Virus record (IMG/VR): IMGVR_UViG_3300037796_000013
Location: 1 to 22,068 of that record
Strand: one strand, 5' to 3'
Source of the DNA: a virus
Length of the DNA: 22,068 nt
In this document: positions 13,248 through 18,088 of the stretch, piece after piece
How the letters are laid out: every line of letters begins with the position of its first letter
How positions within the stretch are numbered: the first letter of the stretch is position 1
Made by a program: the position numbers and the translations under genes
Notes under the pieces: model-generated
Databases searched by the model: none
What the model was told of the DNA's origin: nothing
Seen by the model: only the letters and a program-made list of their open reading frames with translations

Positions 13248-13853
13248 ATGTACCGCGACCATCAACCGATATGCGCTCAGCACGCGAGCGAGCCGCAAGG
13301 CTTCCTGGAAGCCGGGGCGTTCGTGCTATGCACGATCCGCGTGCCGCTGGAGCGGGCGATCATCGACTTTCAGGACTGGAAACTGAACGGCTCTGAGCGG
13401 GCTTTCTGGGGATGGAAGCGCCACGCGCTCGGGCAATTCCAGGCGAACGCGGCTGAGCGCAAGCGCACGCTAGATGCGCTCTACCCTGACCGCGATGCGA
13501 TGCTCGCAGAGGTGTGCCGCTGGCGCGGCTTCGGCCCCGCGAAAGGCGGCTTCCTACTGCAAATCGCCTACGGCCTGAGCGGATGCCTGGACAGTCACAA
13601 CCTCGCCGCGAACGGTCTGGGCGAGCGCGAGTTCAGGATCGACGGCAAGGGCGAGCGCGGCATCGCCCGCACGGTCCAGCGGTATCATAAGGCGGTTGAC
13701 ACCGCTGGCGGATGCGAGGCATTGTGGGACACATGGTGCGAGGGCATCGCAGCCCTGCGCCCGGATACATGGACTAGCGGCGATCAAGTCAGCCGTTACC
13801 ATGCCATCGCCATCGCAGGCGACGATGGCGAGCCCGATGAGCCACCATTCTAA
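13248..13853 (+). CDS. HhH-GPD-like protein, possible DNA glycosylase relative
   Basis: The 201-residue product is taken from the ATG at 13248, which follows GGAGG by 5 bases; an in-frame ATG at 13197 lies in the upstream hairpin. Residues about 91-118 (RWRGFGPAKGGFLLQIAYGLSGCLDSHN) match the pattern of the helix-hairpin-helix plus catalytic Asp of endonuclease III-type glycosylases (LPGVGRKTAN...VDTH), with D115 at the Asp position. The Lys used by bifunctional enzymes is shifted by one (K99), and no Fe-S cysteine cluster is seen. The flanks are helical with many Trp. It may bind DNA or excise a base; this rests on one motif. The next gene's ribosome site overlaps its end. Confidence 0.65.
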   Translation: MYRDHQPICAQHASEPQGFLEAGAFVLCTIRVPLERAIIDFQDWKLNGSERAFWGWKRHALGQFQANAAERKRTLDALYPDRDAMLAEVCRWRGFGPAKGGFLLQIAYGLSGCLDSHNLAANGLGEREFRIDGKGERGIARTVQRYHKAVDTAGGCEALWDTWCEGIAALRPDTWTSGDQVSRYHAIAIAGDDGEPDEPPF

Positions 13854-13865
13854 GAGGAGGTTACC

Positions 13866-14021
13866 ATGCGCGATCTGCGAACCATCAAGGCTCAGGAGGA
13901 GAAGCAAGCCCTCACTGCCCTGCTGAAAGGGCGCATCTCGGCGGCTCAGGCCGAGCGAGCCCTGATCGACCTGGGGAACGATCCCATCAAGGCTCGCGAT
14001 AAGGTCCAGAGCTACTGCTAG
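13866..14021 (+). CDS. Small helical protein, function unknown
   Basis: A 51-residue frame starts at 13866 after AGAGGAGGTTACC, the same ribosome-site/dyad-half sequence used at 12842, which identifies it as a real gene despite its size. The product (MRDLRTIKAQEEKQALTALLKGRISAAQAERALIDLGNDPIKARDKVQSYC) looks like two or three helices. No family is recognised. The left dyad arm is missing here because that DNA codes for the end of the upstream protein. Its stop lies in a 17-base motif repeated from 12468-12484. Confidence 0.6.
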   Translation: MRDLRTIKAQEEKQALTALLKGRISAAQAERALIDLGNDPIKARDKVQSYC

Positions 14022-14072
14022 GTAGGCTGAGCGGTGCGCCTGGGCCTCGGCCTGGGCGCATCCCTGAGCCTA
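14017..14072 (+). terminator. Repeated stop-spanning motif and intercistronic hairpin
   Basis: The 17 bases GCTAGGTAGGCTGAGCG (14017-14033) are identical to 12468-12484, each covering a TAG stop. TAGGCT (14023-14028) pairs with AGCCTA (14067-14072), and TGCGCC (14035-14040) with GGCGCA (14055-14060), forming a hairpin like those after the earlier genes. Confidence 0.6.
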
Positions 14073-14101
14073 TCAGCGGCTCTGTGAGCCCACTGCGGCA
14101 G

Positions 14102-14128
14102 CCTAATGTAGTTTGTTGCTGCTAGGGG
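14102..14128. repeat. 27-bp inverted repeat, left copy
   Basis: A perfect reverse-complement copy lies at 16413-16439. It begins CCTAATGTAG and ends CTGCTAGGGG. It lies in the leader of the gene at 14151. Identity stops abruptly at both ends. Confidence 0.85.
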
Positions 14129-14150
14129 CGAGGAACAACTAGGAGGAGCT

Positions 14151-14276
14151 ATGGATACCGTGCATCACACCGAACAGCGCAAGCGCAACGCTGGCCCGAC
14201 CGTCCGTGGCGTCCTAGGCGCGATCCTGGGCCTGCTGGCGTTCAAGGCTCTGCTGCTGGTCGCGGCGAGCGTGTGA
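14151..14276 (+). CDS. 41-residue single-span membrane protein
   Basis: AGGAGGAGCT precedes the ATG at 14151. The product has a polar, basic N-terminus (MDTVHHTEQRKRNAGPTVRG) and one hydrophobic segment (VLGAILGLLAFKALLLVAASV, about 21-41), so it should insert in the inner membrane with its basic end in the cytoplasm. No family is recognised. Small phage membrane proteins may affect lysis, superinfection or host membrane enzymes; nothing here decides between these. Its last codon runs into the left arm of the inverted repeat at 14276. Confidence 0.6.
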   Translation: MDTVHHTEQRKRNAGPTVRGVLGAILGLLAFKALLLVAASV

Positions 14277-14444
14277 GCCTGGGCTGTTGCCCTGTAAACT
14301 TTCCGGGAAGTGGACGCGAGAACCGGGGAGAGGATGGGATATATAAATATATGTATATATATTTTTGCAGCGTGACGGGAAGCCCGTCCCCATTCCCCCG
14401 TGCATCTCTGTCCGCCAGAACTTTACAGGGCAACAGCCAAGGCT
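14276..14444. other. AT-rich palindromic element inside long inverted arms; candidate replication origin
   Basis: Arms 14276-14298 and 14422-14444 are complementary over 23 bp with one mismatch (17 bp perfect). Inside, further complementary blocks follow (GGAC...GAGA...GGGG on the left against their complements at about 14391-14415 on the right). At the centre is a 28-base run (14339-14366) with a single G or C, most of it a near-perfect AT palindrome, in a GC-rich genome. A GACGGG-AAG-CCCGTC hairpin lies at 14374-14388. No gene fits. An easily melted AT core within a cruciform suits an origin of replication or a structured RNA; neither is proven. Confidence 0.6.
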
Positions 14445-14448
14445 AGGG

Positions 14449-14488
14449 TTGACAGGGATGGCCCAGGGTGCCATCTCTTGAGTATGGC
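14449..14488 (+). promoter_or_regulatory. Early promoter with 19-bp GCCAT-N9-ATGGC dyad
   Basis: TTGACA (14449-14454), 17 bases, CATCTC (14472-14477). The hexamer is inside GCCATCTCTTGAGTATGGC (14470-14488), a dyad with 5-bp arms. The same arrangement, with one base changed, is found at 17598-17637. Confidence 0.6.
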
Positions 14489-14510
14489 AGCGAAGCGAGA
14501 GGAGGCTATC

Positions 14511-15302
14511 ATGGCTGCGAAGCAGAACGTCCCCGCCGAGCAGGCCGAGCAGGACTACGCCCGGCATCCGGTTCTCCAGGAAGCCGAGGTCAAGCAGGCT
14601 GGCAAGGCGTGGCGCACGCTCAAGGACAACGCGGTGCGCGATCTCAAGCACTGGTGGAACGTCGGCAACGGCCTGCTGACCGTCTACAACCGCCTGGAGG
14701 CGGACAACGGCAAGGCGCCGAGCCGCAAGGAGTTCGGCAAGGCCCTGGAGGCTGCTGGCCTGGGCGACATCCCGCAGCAGACCCGCTCGGCGTCGATGAA
14801 GCTCCACCAGGAGTTCGATAGCCTGGAGGAGGCCCAGGGCTTTCTCAAGGAGATCGGCTCCAGTGCCGCGAACCCCGAGGCCGTCCAGAAGGCCCTGCGG
14901 TCCTGGCGCAAGCAGGCCGAGCAGCCGCAGGCCCAGGTCGAGGACCAGCGCGATCCCGGCAACACGGTCGAGGACGCCGAGTACGCGGACGCGAACGAGG
15001 GCGACGGCGGGCCTGCGCCGGTCGACGCCCAAGAGGAGGCGCCGCAGCCGAGCAACCGCGAGGCGCAGCGCACCTCGGGCACCGATCCTTGGTGGATGAA
15101 GCAGGCAAACCAGATCGCGGACCTGCCCGATCTGGTGACCGAGATCGACCCCTACGGCCTCGCCTCGGCGTGCAAGGATGTGACGCCTATCGAGGAGAAG
15201 CTGACCGCCGACCGGCGCAAGCGGGTTCGGCAGCGCGCCGAGCAAATCCTCGCCTTCCTCGACGCCTTCGAGGAGGACGACGACCAGGAAGCCAGCGGGT
15301 AG
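14511..15302 (+). CDS. Early protein next to the origin-like element, function unknown
   Basis: A 263-residue protein starts at 14511 with GAGAGGAGG 6 bases upstream; an in-frame ATG at 14484 lies in the promoter dyad and lacks a ribosome site. The first 130 residues are helical (AGKAWRTLKDNAVRDLKHWWNVGNGLLTVYNRLEADNGKAPSRKEFGKALEAAGLGDI). A disordered acidic Gln/Pro/Glu linker follows (about 155-215), then a small C-terminal helical domain (WWMKQANQIADLPDLVTEIDPYGLASACK ... RKRVRQRAEQILAFLDAFEEDDDQ). I recognise no family. Its place just after the AT-rich palindrome, and the basic helical N-terminal domain, make an origin-binding or replication role worth testing, but this is inference. Confidence 0.7.
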   Translation: MAAKQNVPAEQAEQDYARHPVLQEAEVKQAGKAWRTLKDNAVRDLKHWWNVGNGLLTVYNRLEADNGKAPSRKEFGKALEAAGLGDIPQQTRSASMKLHQEFDSLEEAQGFLKEIGSSAANPEAVQKALRSWRKQAEQPQAQVEDQRDPGNTVEDAEYADANEGDGGPAPVDAQEEAPQPSNREAQRTSGTDPWWMKQANQIADLPDLVTEIDPYGLASACKDVTPIEEKLTADRRKRVRQRAEQILAFLDAFEEDDDQEASG

Positions 15303-15305
15303 GCT

Positions 15306-15361
15306 GCTGGTAGGGCCATCCACGGAGCCTCCTTGGATGGCCCCTCCAGGAGCCCACCAGC
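15306..15361 (+). terminator. Long intercistronic hairpin (CCATCCACGGA family)
   Basis: GGGCCATCCA (15313-15322) pairs perfectly with TGGATGGCCC (15334-15343), and GCTGGT (15306-15311) with ACCAGC (15356-15361). It starts four bases after the stop and ends just before the next ribosome site. Confidence 0.6.
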
Positions 15362-15375
15362 GAGAGGAGGAAGCT

Positions 15376-15609
15376 ATGGAGTTCCATCTGACCAAGAAGA
15401 TCGAGAAGCGCCTGGGCACGGTGAACGTCCGGCAGAACGATGACGGTTCAGTGACCCTGGAGGTGGTCGGCAAGCACCCCGATTTGGCCGGTAAGGACCC
15501 CGAGGTGATCGGCACCAAACTCCGGCAGTCGATCCTCACGGTCCACGTCAACGACGACGGCACGCCGGAGATCACCTACCACGACAACGCGTTCGACGGC
15601 ACCCTGTAG
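15376..15609 (+). CDS. Small early protein, function unknown
   Basis: The 77-residue protein is taken from the ATG after GAGAGGAGGAAGCT. The sequence (MEFHLTKKIEKRLGTVNVRQNDDGSVTLEVVGKHPDLAGKDPEVIGTKLRQSILTVHVNDDGTPEITYHDNAFDGTL) is rich in beta strands with acidic turns. No family is recognised. Its stop lies in the ribosome site of the next gene (GTAGGAGG), so the two are coupled. Confidence 0.65.
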   Translation: MEFHLTKKIEKRLGTVNVRQNDDGSVTLEVVGKHPDLAGKDPEVIGTKLRQSILTVHVNDDGTPEITYHDNAFDGTL

Positions 15610-15618
15610 GAGGCGACG

Positions 15619-15846
15619 ATGGCGACCAAGGTTCGCATCAGCAACCACCCGATGCCCGAGGGCGACGGGCTGTTCATCCACATCCTGGAGAAGAACCCGG
15701 AGGGCGGCATCCAGAGCGATGCCGCCGTCGCCTTCACCAAGTCCGAGTTGCTGCACTTCCTGGCGAGCGTCGGTGCTGTTGCTCGCCAGGACGACAGCCT
15801 GGACGAGACGACCCTGGAAATCCCGGACGACGAGGAGGGACGCTAA
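15619..15846 (+). CDS. Small acidic protein, function unknown
   Basis: A 75-residue protein (MATKVRISNHPMPEGDGLFIHILEKNPEGGIQSDAAVAFTKSELLHFLASVGAVARQDDSLDETTLEIPDDEEGR). It has three strands, a helix (TKSELLHFLASVGAV, about 40-54) and an acidic tail. AGGAGG lies 6 bases before the ATG. The stop shares a base with the next start (TAATG). Small acidic early proteins are often DNA mimics or host-protein inhibitors, but there is no motif to support that here. Confidence 0.65.
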   Translation: MATKVRISNHPMPEGDGLFIHILEKNPEGGIQSDAAVAFTKSELLHFLASVGAVARQDDSLDETTLEIPDDEEGR

Positions 15847-16133
15847 TGGCGCGACCGCCGAAGGACGATCTGGAGGTGGCCGAAAGCCCGAAGCAAATCC
15901 TGGACCTCGCGGATGCGATGGGCGAGGTCCGGGTGCCTTGCCGGGACGACAAGCACGCCAACAGCGTCAAGGTGCGGCTGTCGTCCTGCCGCGCCCGCGA
16001 GGCTCGCAAGTTCGAGCGTCAGGGCGAGGGGCCGAAGGAGATGTGTCCGCTGCACAATCTCGTGATCCGCAAGGATGGCGCAGAGGTCATCGTCAAGAGT
16101 GAGCCGATGAGCTTCTACTTGCCGGAGGACTGA
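15846..16133 (+). CDS. Early protein, function unknown
   Basis: A 95-residue protein coupled to the upstream gene by TAATG; GAGGAGGG lies 6 bases before. It contains ILDLADAMGEVRVPCRDDKHANSVKVRLSSCRAREARKFERQGEGPKEMCPLHNLVIRKDGAEVIVKSEP. C32, C47, C66 and H69 could be metal ligands, but the spacing matches no zinc finger I know. The last 19 bases overlap the end of the HTH gene on the other strand, making the two convergent. Confidence 0.65.
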   Translation: MARPPKDDLEVAESPKQILDLADAMGEVRVPCRDDKHANSVKVRLSSCRAREARKFERQGEGPKEMCPLHNLVIRKDGAEVIVKSEPMSFYLPED

Positions 16134-16276
16134 GCAGCGAAGCTCTCCGAGCGCATAAGCGTGCGGATGGTGGACACGGGCCAGCCGACCACCTCCGCCA
16201 CGCGCTCGGGGTCCTCGCCATCGCGGATCAGCCGCAGGACCTGGGCGTGCTTCTGCTGTAGGTCTTTCGTGTTCAT
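16115..16276 (-). CDS. Small helix-turn-helix DNA-binding protein, opposite strand
   Basis: The 53-residue product is taken from the ATG at 16276 with GAGG 5-6 bases upstream; another in-frame ATG at 16297 would give seven extra residues. MNTKDLQQKHAQVLRLIRDGEDPERVAEVVGWPVSTIRTLMRSESFAAQSSGK has a helix, then PERVAEVVGWPVSTIRTLMRS (about 23-43), a homeodomain-like helix-turn-helix. It is the only minus-strand gene seen in the early module. It is divergent from the membrane peptide at 16296 and convergent with the gene at 15846. It may be a small regulator, possibly of the promoters or dyads described here; which site it binds is unknown. Confidence 0.6.
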   Translation of the reverse strand: MNTKDLQQKHAQVLRLIRDGEDPERVAEVVGWPVSTIRTLMRSESFAAQSSGK

Positions 16277-16295
16277 CGCGTCCTCGGAGGTGTTC

Positions 16296-16385
16296 ATGAC
16301 CCAGAAGGATAAAGACGACCTGCTGGTTATCCTGATCGGTGGGCCGATCTTCACGGCGCCGTTCTGGATACCGATCATCTGTTGA
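16296..16385 (+). CDS. 29-residue hydrophobic peptide
   Basis: CGGAGG lies 5 bases before the ATG at 16296. The product, MTQKDKDDLLVILIGGPIFTAPFWIPIIC, has a charged head (residues 1-8) and a hydrophobic stretch to the end, consistent with membrane insertion. No family is recognised. It is divergent from the HTH gene, and the palindrome CCTCGGAGG between them supplies ribosome sites on both strands. Its stop overlaps the TTGACG box of the next promoter. The size makes the call uncertain. Confidence 0.45.
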   Translation: MTQKDKDDLLVILIGGPIFTAPFWIPIIC

Positions 16386-16405
16386 CGTGGGCCTCGGGCC
16401 TATGG
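16382..16405 (+). promoter_or_regulatory. Candidate early promoter
   Basis: TTGACG (16382-16387), then TATGGTACACC; the best -10 at 17-18 bases is GTACAC/TACACC. The -35 overlaps the upstream stop codon, as at 17598. It precedes the right copy of the 27-bp repeat and the gene at 16458. Confidence 0.4.
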
Positions 16406-16412
16406 TACACCA

Positions 16413-16439
16413 CCCCTAGCAGCAACAAACTACATTAGG
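16413..16439. repeat. 27-bp inverted repeat, right copy
   Basis: Perfect reverse complement of 14102-14128, lying in the leader of the gene at 16458, 18 bases before its ATG. The two transcripts would be complementary over these bases. Confidence 0.85.
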
Positions 16440-16457
16440 TGCCGAGAGGAGGTAGCG

Positions 16458-16763
16458 ATGGCTAAGCGAGTGACGCACCGAGCCGAGGTCGAGTTCGATC
16501 TGGACCCCGGCATCAGCGATGCTGCGATCACGATCCTGGCCCAGGCCGAACAGACCGCCGAGGGCCACGAGCCACACTTCAACCCGGTGACCGGCGACGG
16601 TGATCCCGGCGGGCCGGATGAGTTCGACACCGATCTGTACGTCTGGGACACCCATCGTCATCGGTGGGAGCCGCTCCAGCGTCGGCAGTGGGAGGTGTGG
16701 TTCGGCAAGGGCTCGTTCGACAACCTGCTGGAGTTCATGGAAGGCGAATTGGAGAAGGTCTAA
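16458..16763 (+). CDS. Early protein, function unknown
   Basis: A 101-residue acidic protein starts after GAGAGGAGGTAGCG. It has an N-terminal strand-helix unit (THRAEVEFDLDPGISDAAITILAQAEQTAEGHEP) and a His/Trp-rich second half (DTDLYVWDTHRHRWEPLQRRQWEVWFGKGSFDNLLEFMEGELEKV). No family is recognised. It heads an operon of five short genes that overlap by 1 to 8 bases each, so their levels should be tied together. Confidence 0.65.
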   Translation: MAKRVTHRAEVEFDLDPGISDAAITILAQAEQTAEGHEPHFNPVTGDGDPGGPDEFDTDLYVWDTHRHRWEPLQRRQWEVWFGKGSFDNLLEFMEGELEKV

Positions 16764-16966
16764 TGCCGAGGTCCAAGATCGACCACTTGGAACGGCAGGC
16801 GCTCGACGCCTGCCGCCTGGAGAACCGCCGGATCGAGCGGGACTGGGTGATGCACCACCTGGAGCAGGCCGAGCGCATCCTCAACACGACGTTCAACGGC
16901 GTCGGGGTCGCGCACCTCGACGACGCCCGCAAGACCCTGATCGAGGAGGAGTTTCCCGATGAATAG
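16763..16966 (+). CDS. Small helical protein, function unknown
   Basis: The 67-residue protein starts at the TAATG junction with the upstream gene. PRSKIDHLERQALDACRLENRRIERDWVMHHLEQAERILNTTFNGVGVAHLDDARKTLIEEEFPDE is nearly all helical and charged, with a heptad-like pattern in residues 5-38 that could form a coiled coil. No family is recognised. Longer in-frame starts lie inside the previous gene and are not needed. Confidence 0.6.
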   Translation: MPRSKIDHLERQALDACRLENRRIERDWVMHHLEQAERILNTTFNGVGVAHLDDARKTLIEEEFPDE

Positions 16967-17249
16967 TGCGCGCTATCGCGAGAAGCAGAAGCAGCAGGCC
17001 GAGATGCACCTCTCCACTGTGCGGCAGCGTCTCAAGCGGGCGATGTCGCACATGGAAAACGGGGAGGAGGTCGCGGCGATGTCGTCGGTACGGCTCGCGG
17101 CTGAGGCCGAGGCGTCCTGGCGGCGGGCTCGGCGTCGGGCCACCGGCAAGTCCCTGGCCGAGGCGCGCTGCGTCGTGCCCGGCAGCGTCGACCGCGAGGA
17201 CGACAACCTGGAGAGCCTCGCGTATCACGATAGCGGGACCCCGGACTGA
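16959..17249 (+). CDS. Small basic helical protein, function unknown
   Basis: A 96-residue protein whose ATG lies 8 bases inside the upstream gene; GAGGAGG is 8 bases before. The first 60 residues are helical and rich in Lys, Arg, Gln and Glu (YREKQKQQAEMHLSTVRQRLKRAMSHMENGEEVAAMSSVRLAAEAEASWRRARRRATGKSLAEARCVV). The C-terminal end is acidic. The length and charge suggest a nucleic-acid or protein-binding role without showing one. Confidence 0.6.
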   Translation: MNSARYREKQKQQAEMHLSTVRQRLKRAMSHMENGEEVAAMSSVRLAAEAEASWRRARRRATGKSLAEARCVVPGSVDREDDNLESLAYHDSGTPD

Positions 17250-17494
17250 TGCCCGAGGTCTACCCGTTCGAGCGTGGCGCCGAGGCGTTCCCGTTTGTCC
17301 GGCGGGCGTTCCATCCGCCCGCCTCGTCCTGCGGCGCATACCGCCAGTCCTGGCGCTTGGAGGACGGCTCCGAGGTCGTCATCGAGCGCGGGGACCTGAC
17401 CCGCACGGGGCCGTGCATGGTCTACTTCTATGGCCCACACGAGCCCCGGCTGACGCCACCGCAACCCACCACGCGCATGAAGGAGAAAGCATGA
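17249..17494 (+). CDS. Early protein, function unknown
   Basis: An 81-residue protein joined to the upstream gene by TGATG and to the downstream gene by ATGA. The sequence (MPEVYPFERGAEAFPFVRRAFHPPASSCGAYRQSWRLEDGSEVVIERGDLTRTGPCMVYFYGPHEPRLTPP) is rich in aromatic residues and Pro, with a likely beta hairpin at about 32-47. No family is recognised. No separate ribosome site is visible, so translation probably depends on coupling. Confidence 0.6.
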   Translation: MPEVYPFERGAEAFPFVRRAFHPPASSCGAYRQSWRLEDGSEVVIERGDLTRTGPCMVYFYGPHEPRLTPPQPTTRMKEKA

Positions 17495-17601
17495 CGGTCA
17501 AGGACGGCTTCAAGTTCGGGATCGGCGTGATCGGGGCGTTCGTCGTGGTCTACGTCGTGGCCTTGACGCTCCCCGCCCTCCTGATCATCCTCGGGGGTTG
17601 A
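17491..17601 (+). CDS. 36-residue single-span membrane protein
   Basis: AAGGAGAAAGC precedes the ATG at 17491, which overlaps the upstream stop (ATGA). MTVKDGFKFGIGVIGAFVVVYVVALTLPALLIILGG has a short basic head and one long hydrophobic segment (about 9-35). It is the last gene of its operon. The stop codon lies inside the -35 box of the next promoter. A longer frame from 16966 in the same phase crosses three real genes and is rejected. Confidence 0.6.
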   Translation: MTVKDGFKFGIGVIGAFVVVYVVALTLPALLIILGG

Positions 17602-17637
17602 CACGGCCATACATCGGGGCCATCTCTTGGGTATGGC
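17598..17637 (+). promoter_or_regulatory. Early promoter with 19-bp GCCAT-N9-ATGGC dyad
   Basis: TTGACA (17598-17603), 17 bases, CATCTC (17621-17626), inside GCCATCTCTTGGGTATGGC (17619-17637). It matches the 14449 promoter at 18 of 19 dyad bases and in spacing. It drives the exonuclease operon. Confidence 0.65.
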
Positions 17638-17660
17638 GATAAGAAAGGAGGTGAGCCCCG

Positions 17661-17882
17661 ATGCCCCGATCTCGCAACACGCACAAGGTCACGGTGCGGA
17701 TCGACTACCAGGACTACCTGACGCTTCGCAATCTGGCGAAGGAGAACAAGGAGAACGGGCGGATGGCAGCGATGTATCCGCACTACTGGAACGAACTGCT
17801 GCGGCGGATCGTCCGTGATCGCTGCGACGATATCCGCGCCGCTCGCGAGTACAAGCTGCGGCCAGCGAAGGAGGCAAGCTGA
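17661..17882 (+). CDS. Small basic protein, possible ribbon-helix-helix DNA-binding fold
   Basis: A 73-residue protein with AAAGGAGG 9 bases before the ATG. Residues 6-73 run as a strand (THKVTVRIDYQ), a helix (DYLTLRNLAKENKENG), a linker and a second helix (YPHYWNELLRRIVRDRCDDIRAAREY). This is the order of a ribbon-helix-helix repressor of the Arc/CopG type. It is basic overall. Its gene follows directly on a promoter with a 19-bp dyad, so autoregulation is plausible. The fold call rests on pattern only. Coupled to the next gene by TGATG. Confidence 0.6.
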   Translation: MPRSRNTHKVTVRIDYQDYLTLRNLAKENKENGRMAAMYPHYWNELLRRIVRDRCDDIRAAREYKLRPAKEAS

Positions 17883-18088
17883 TGGCCGAGACACGTCAGC
17901 CCGATGCCTACGACGAGGACGGCTCCCCGCTGTACGAGATCACCCCGCCGAACATCGACGAGGTGATGGCCCAGAAGGAGCCGCTTGGCTACGAGAGCGC
18001 GAAGCGTCTGGTCGAGCATTACCGGGCCAAGCGGAACAACTGGAACGTGAAGAAGGCCAAGGAGCGCAAGCGCAAGGAGGCGTCATGA
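17882..18088 (+). CDS. Small charged protein, function unknown
   Basis: A 68-residue protein with an acidic first half (ETRQPDAYDEDGSPLYEITPPNIDEVMAQ) and a strongly basic helical end (ESAKRLVEHYRAKRNNWNVKKAKERKRKEAS). It overlaps the exonuclease start by 4 bases (ATGA). No family is recognised. Its position between the RHH-like gene and the exonuclease suggests a helper of DNA metabolism, which is a guess. Confidence 0.6.
   Translation: MAETRQPDAYDEDGSPLYEITPPNIDEVMAQKEPLGYESAKRLVEHYRAKRNNWNVKKAKERKRKEAS

Noticed and set aside
14276-14444. Reading the inverted-arm element as an insertion sequence or MITE
   Set aside because: No transposase and no target-site duplication: the sequences just outside the arms differ, apart from extending the inverted pairing.
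16966-17601. A 211-codon plus-strand frame
   Set aside because: Most of it overlaps two better-supported genes in other phases and gives an Arg-rich product; only the last 36 codons have their own ribosome site and make sense as a membrane peptide.
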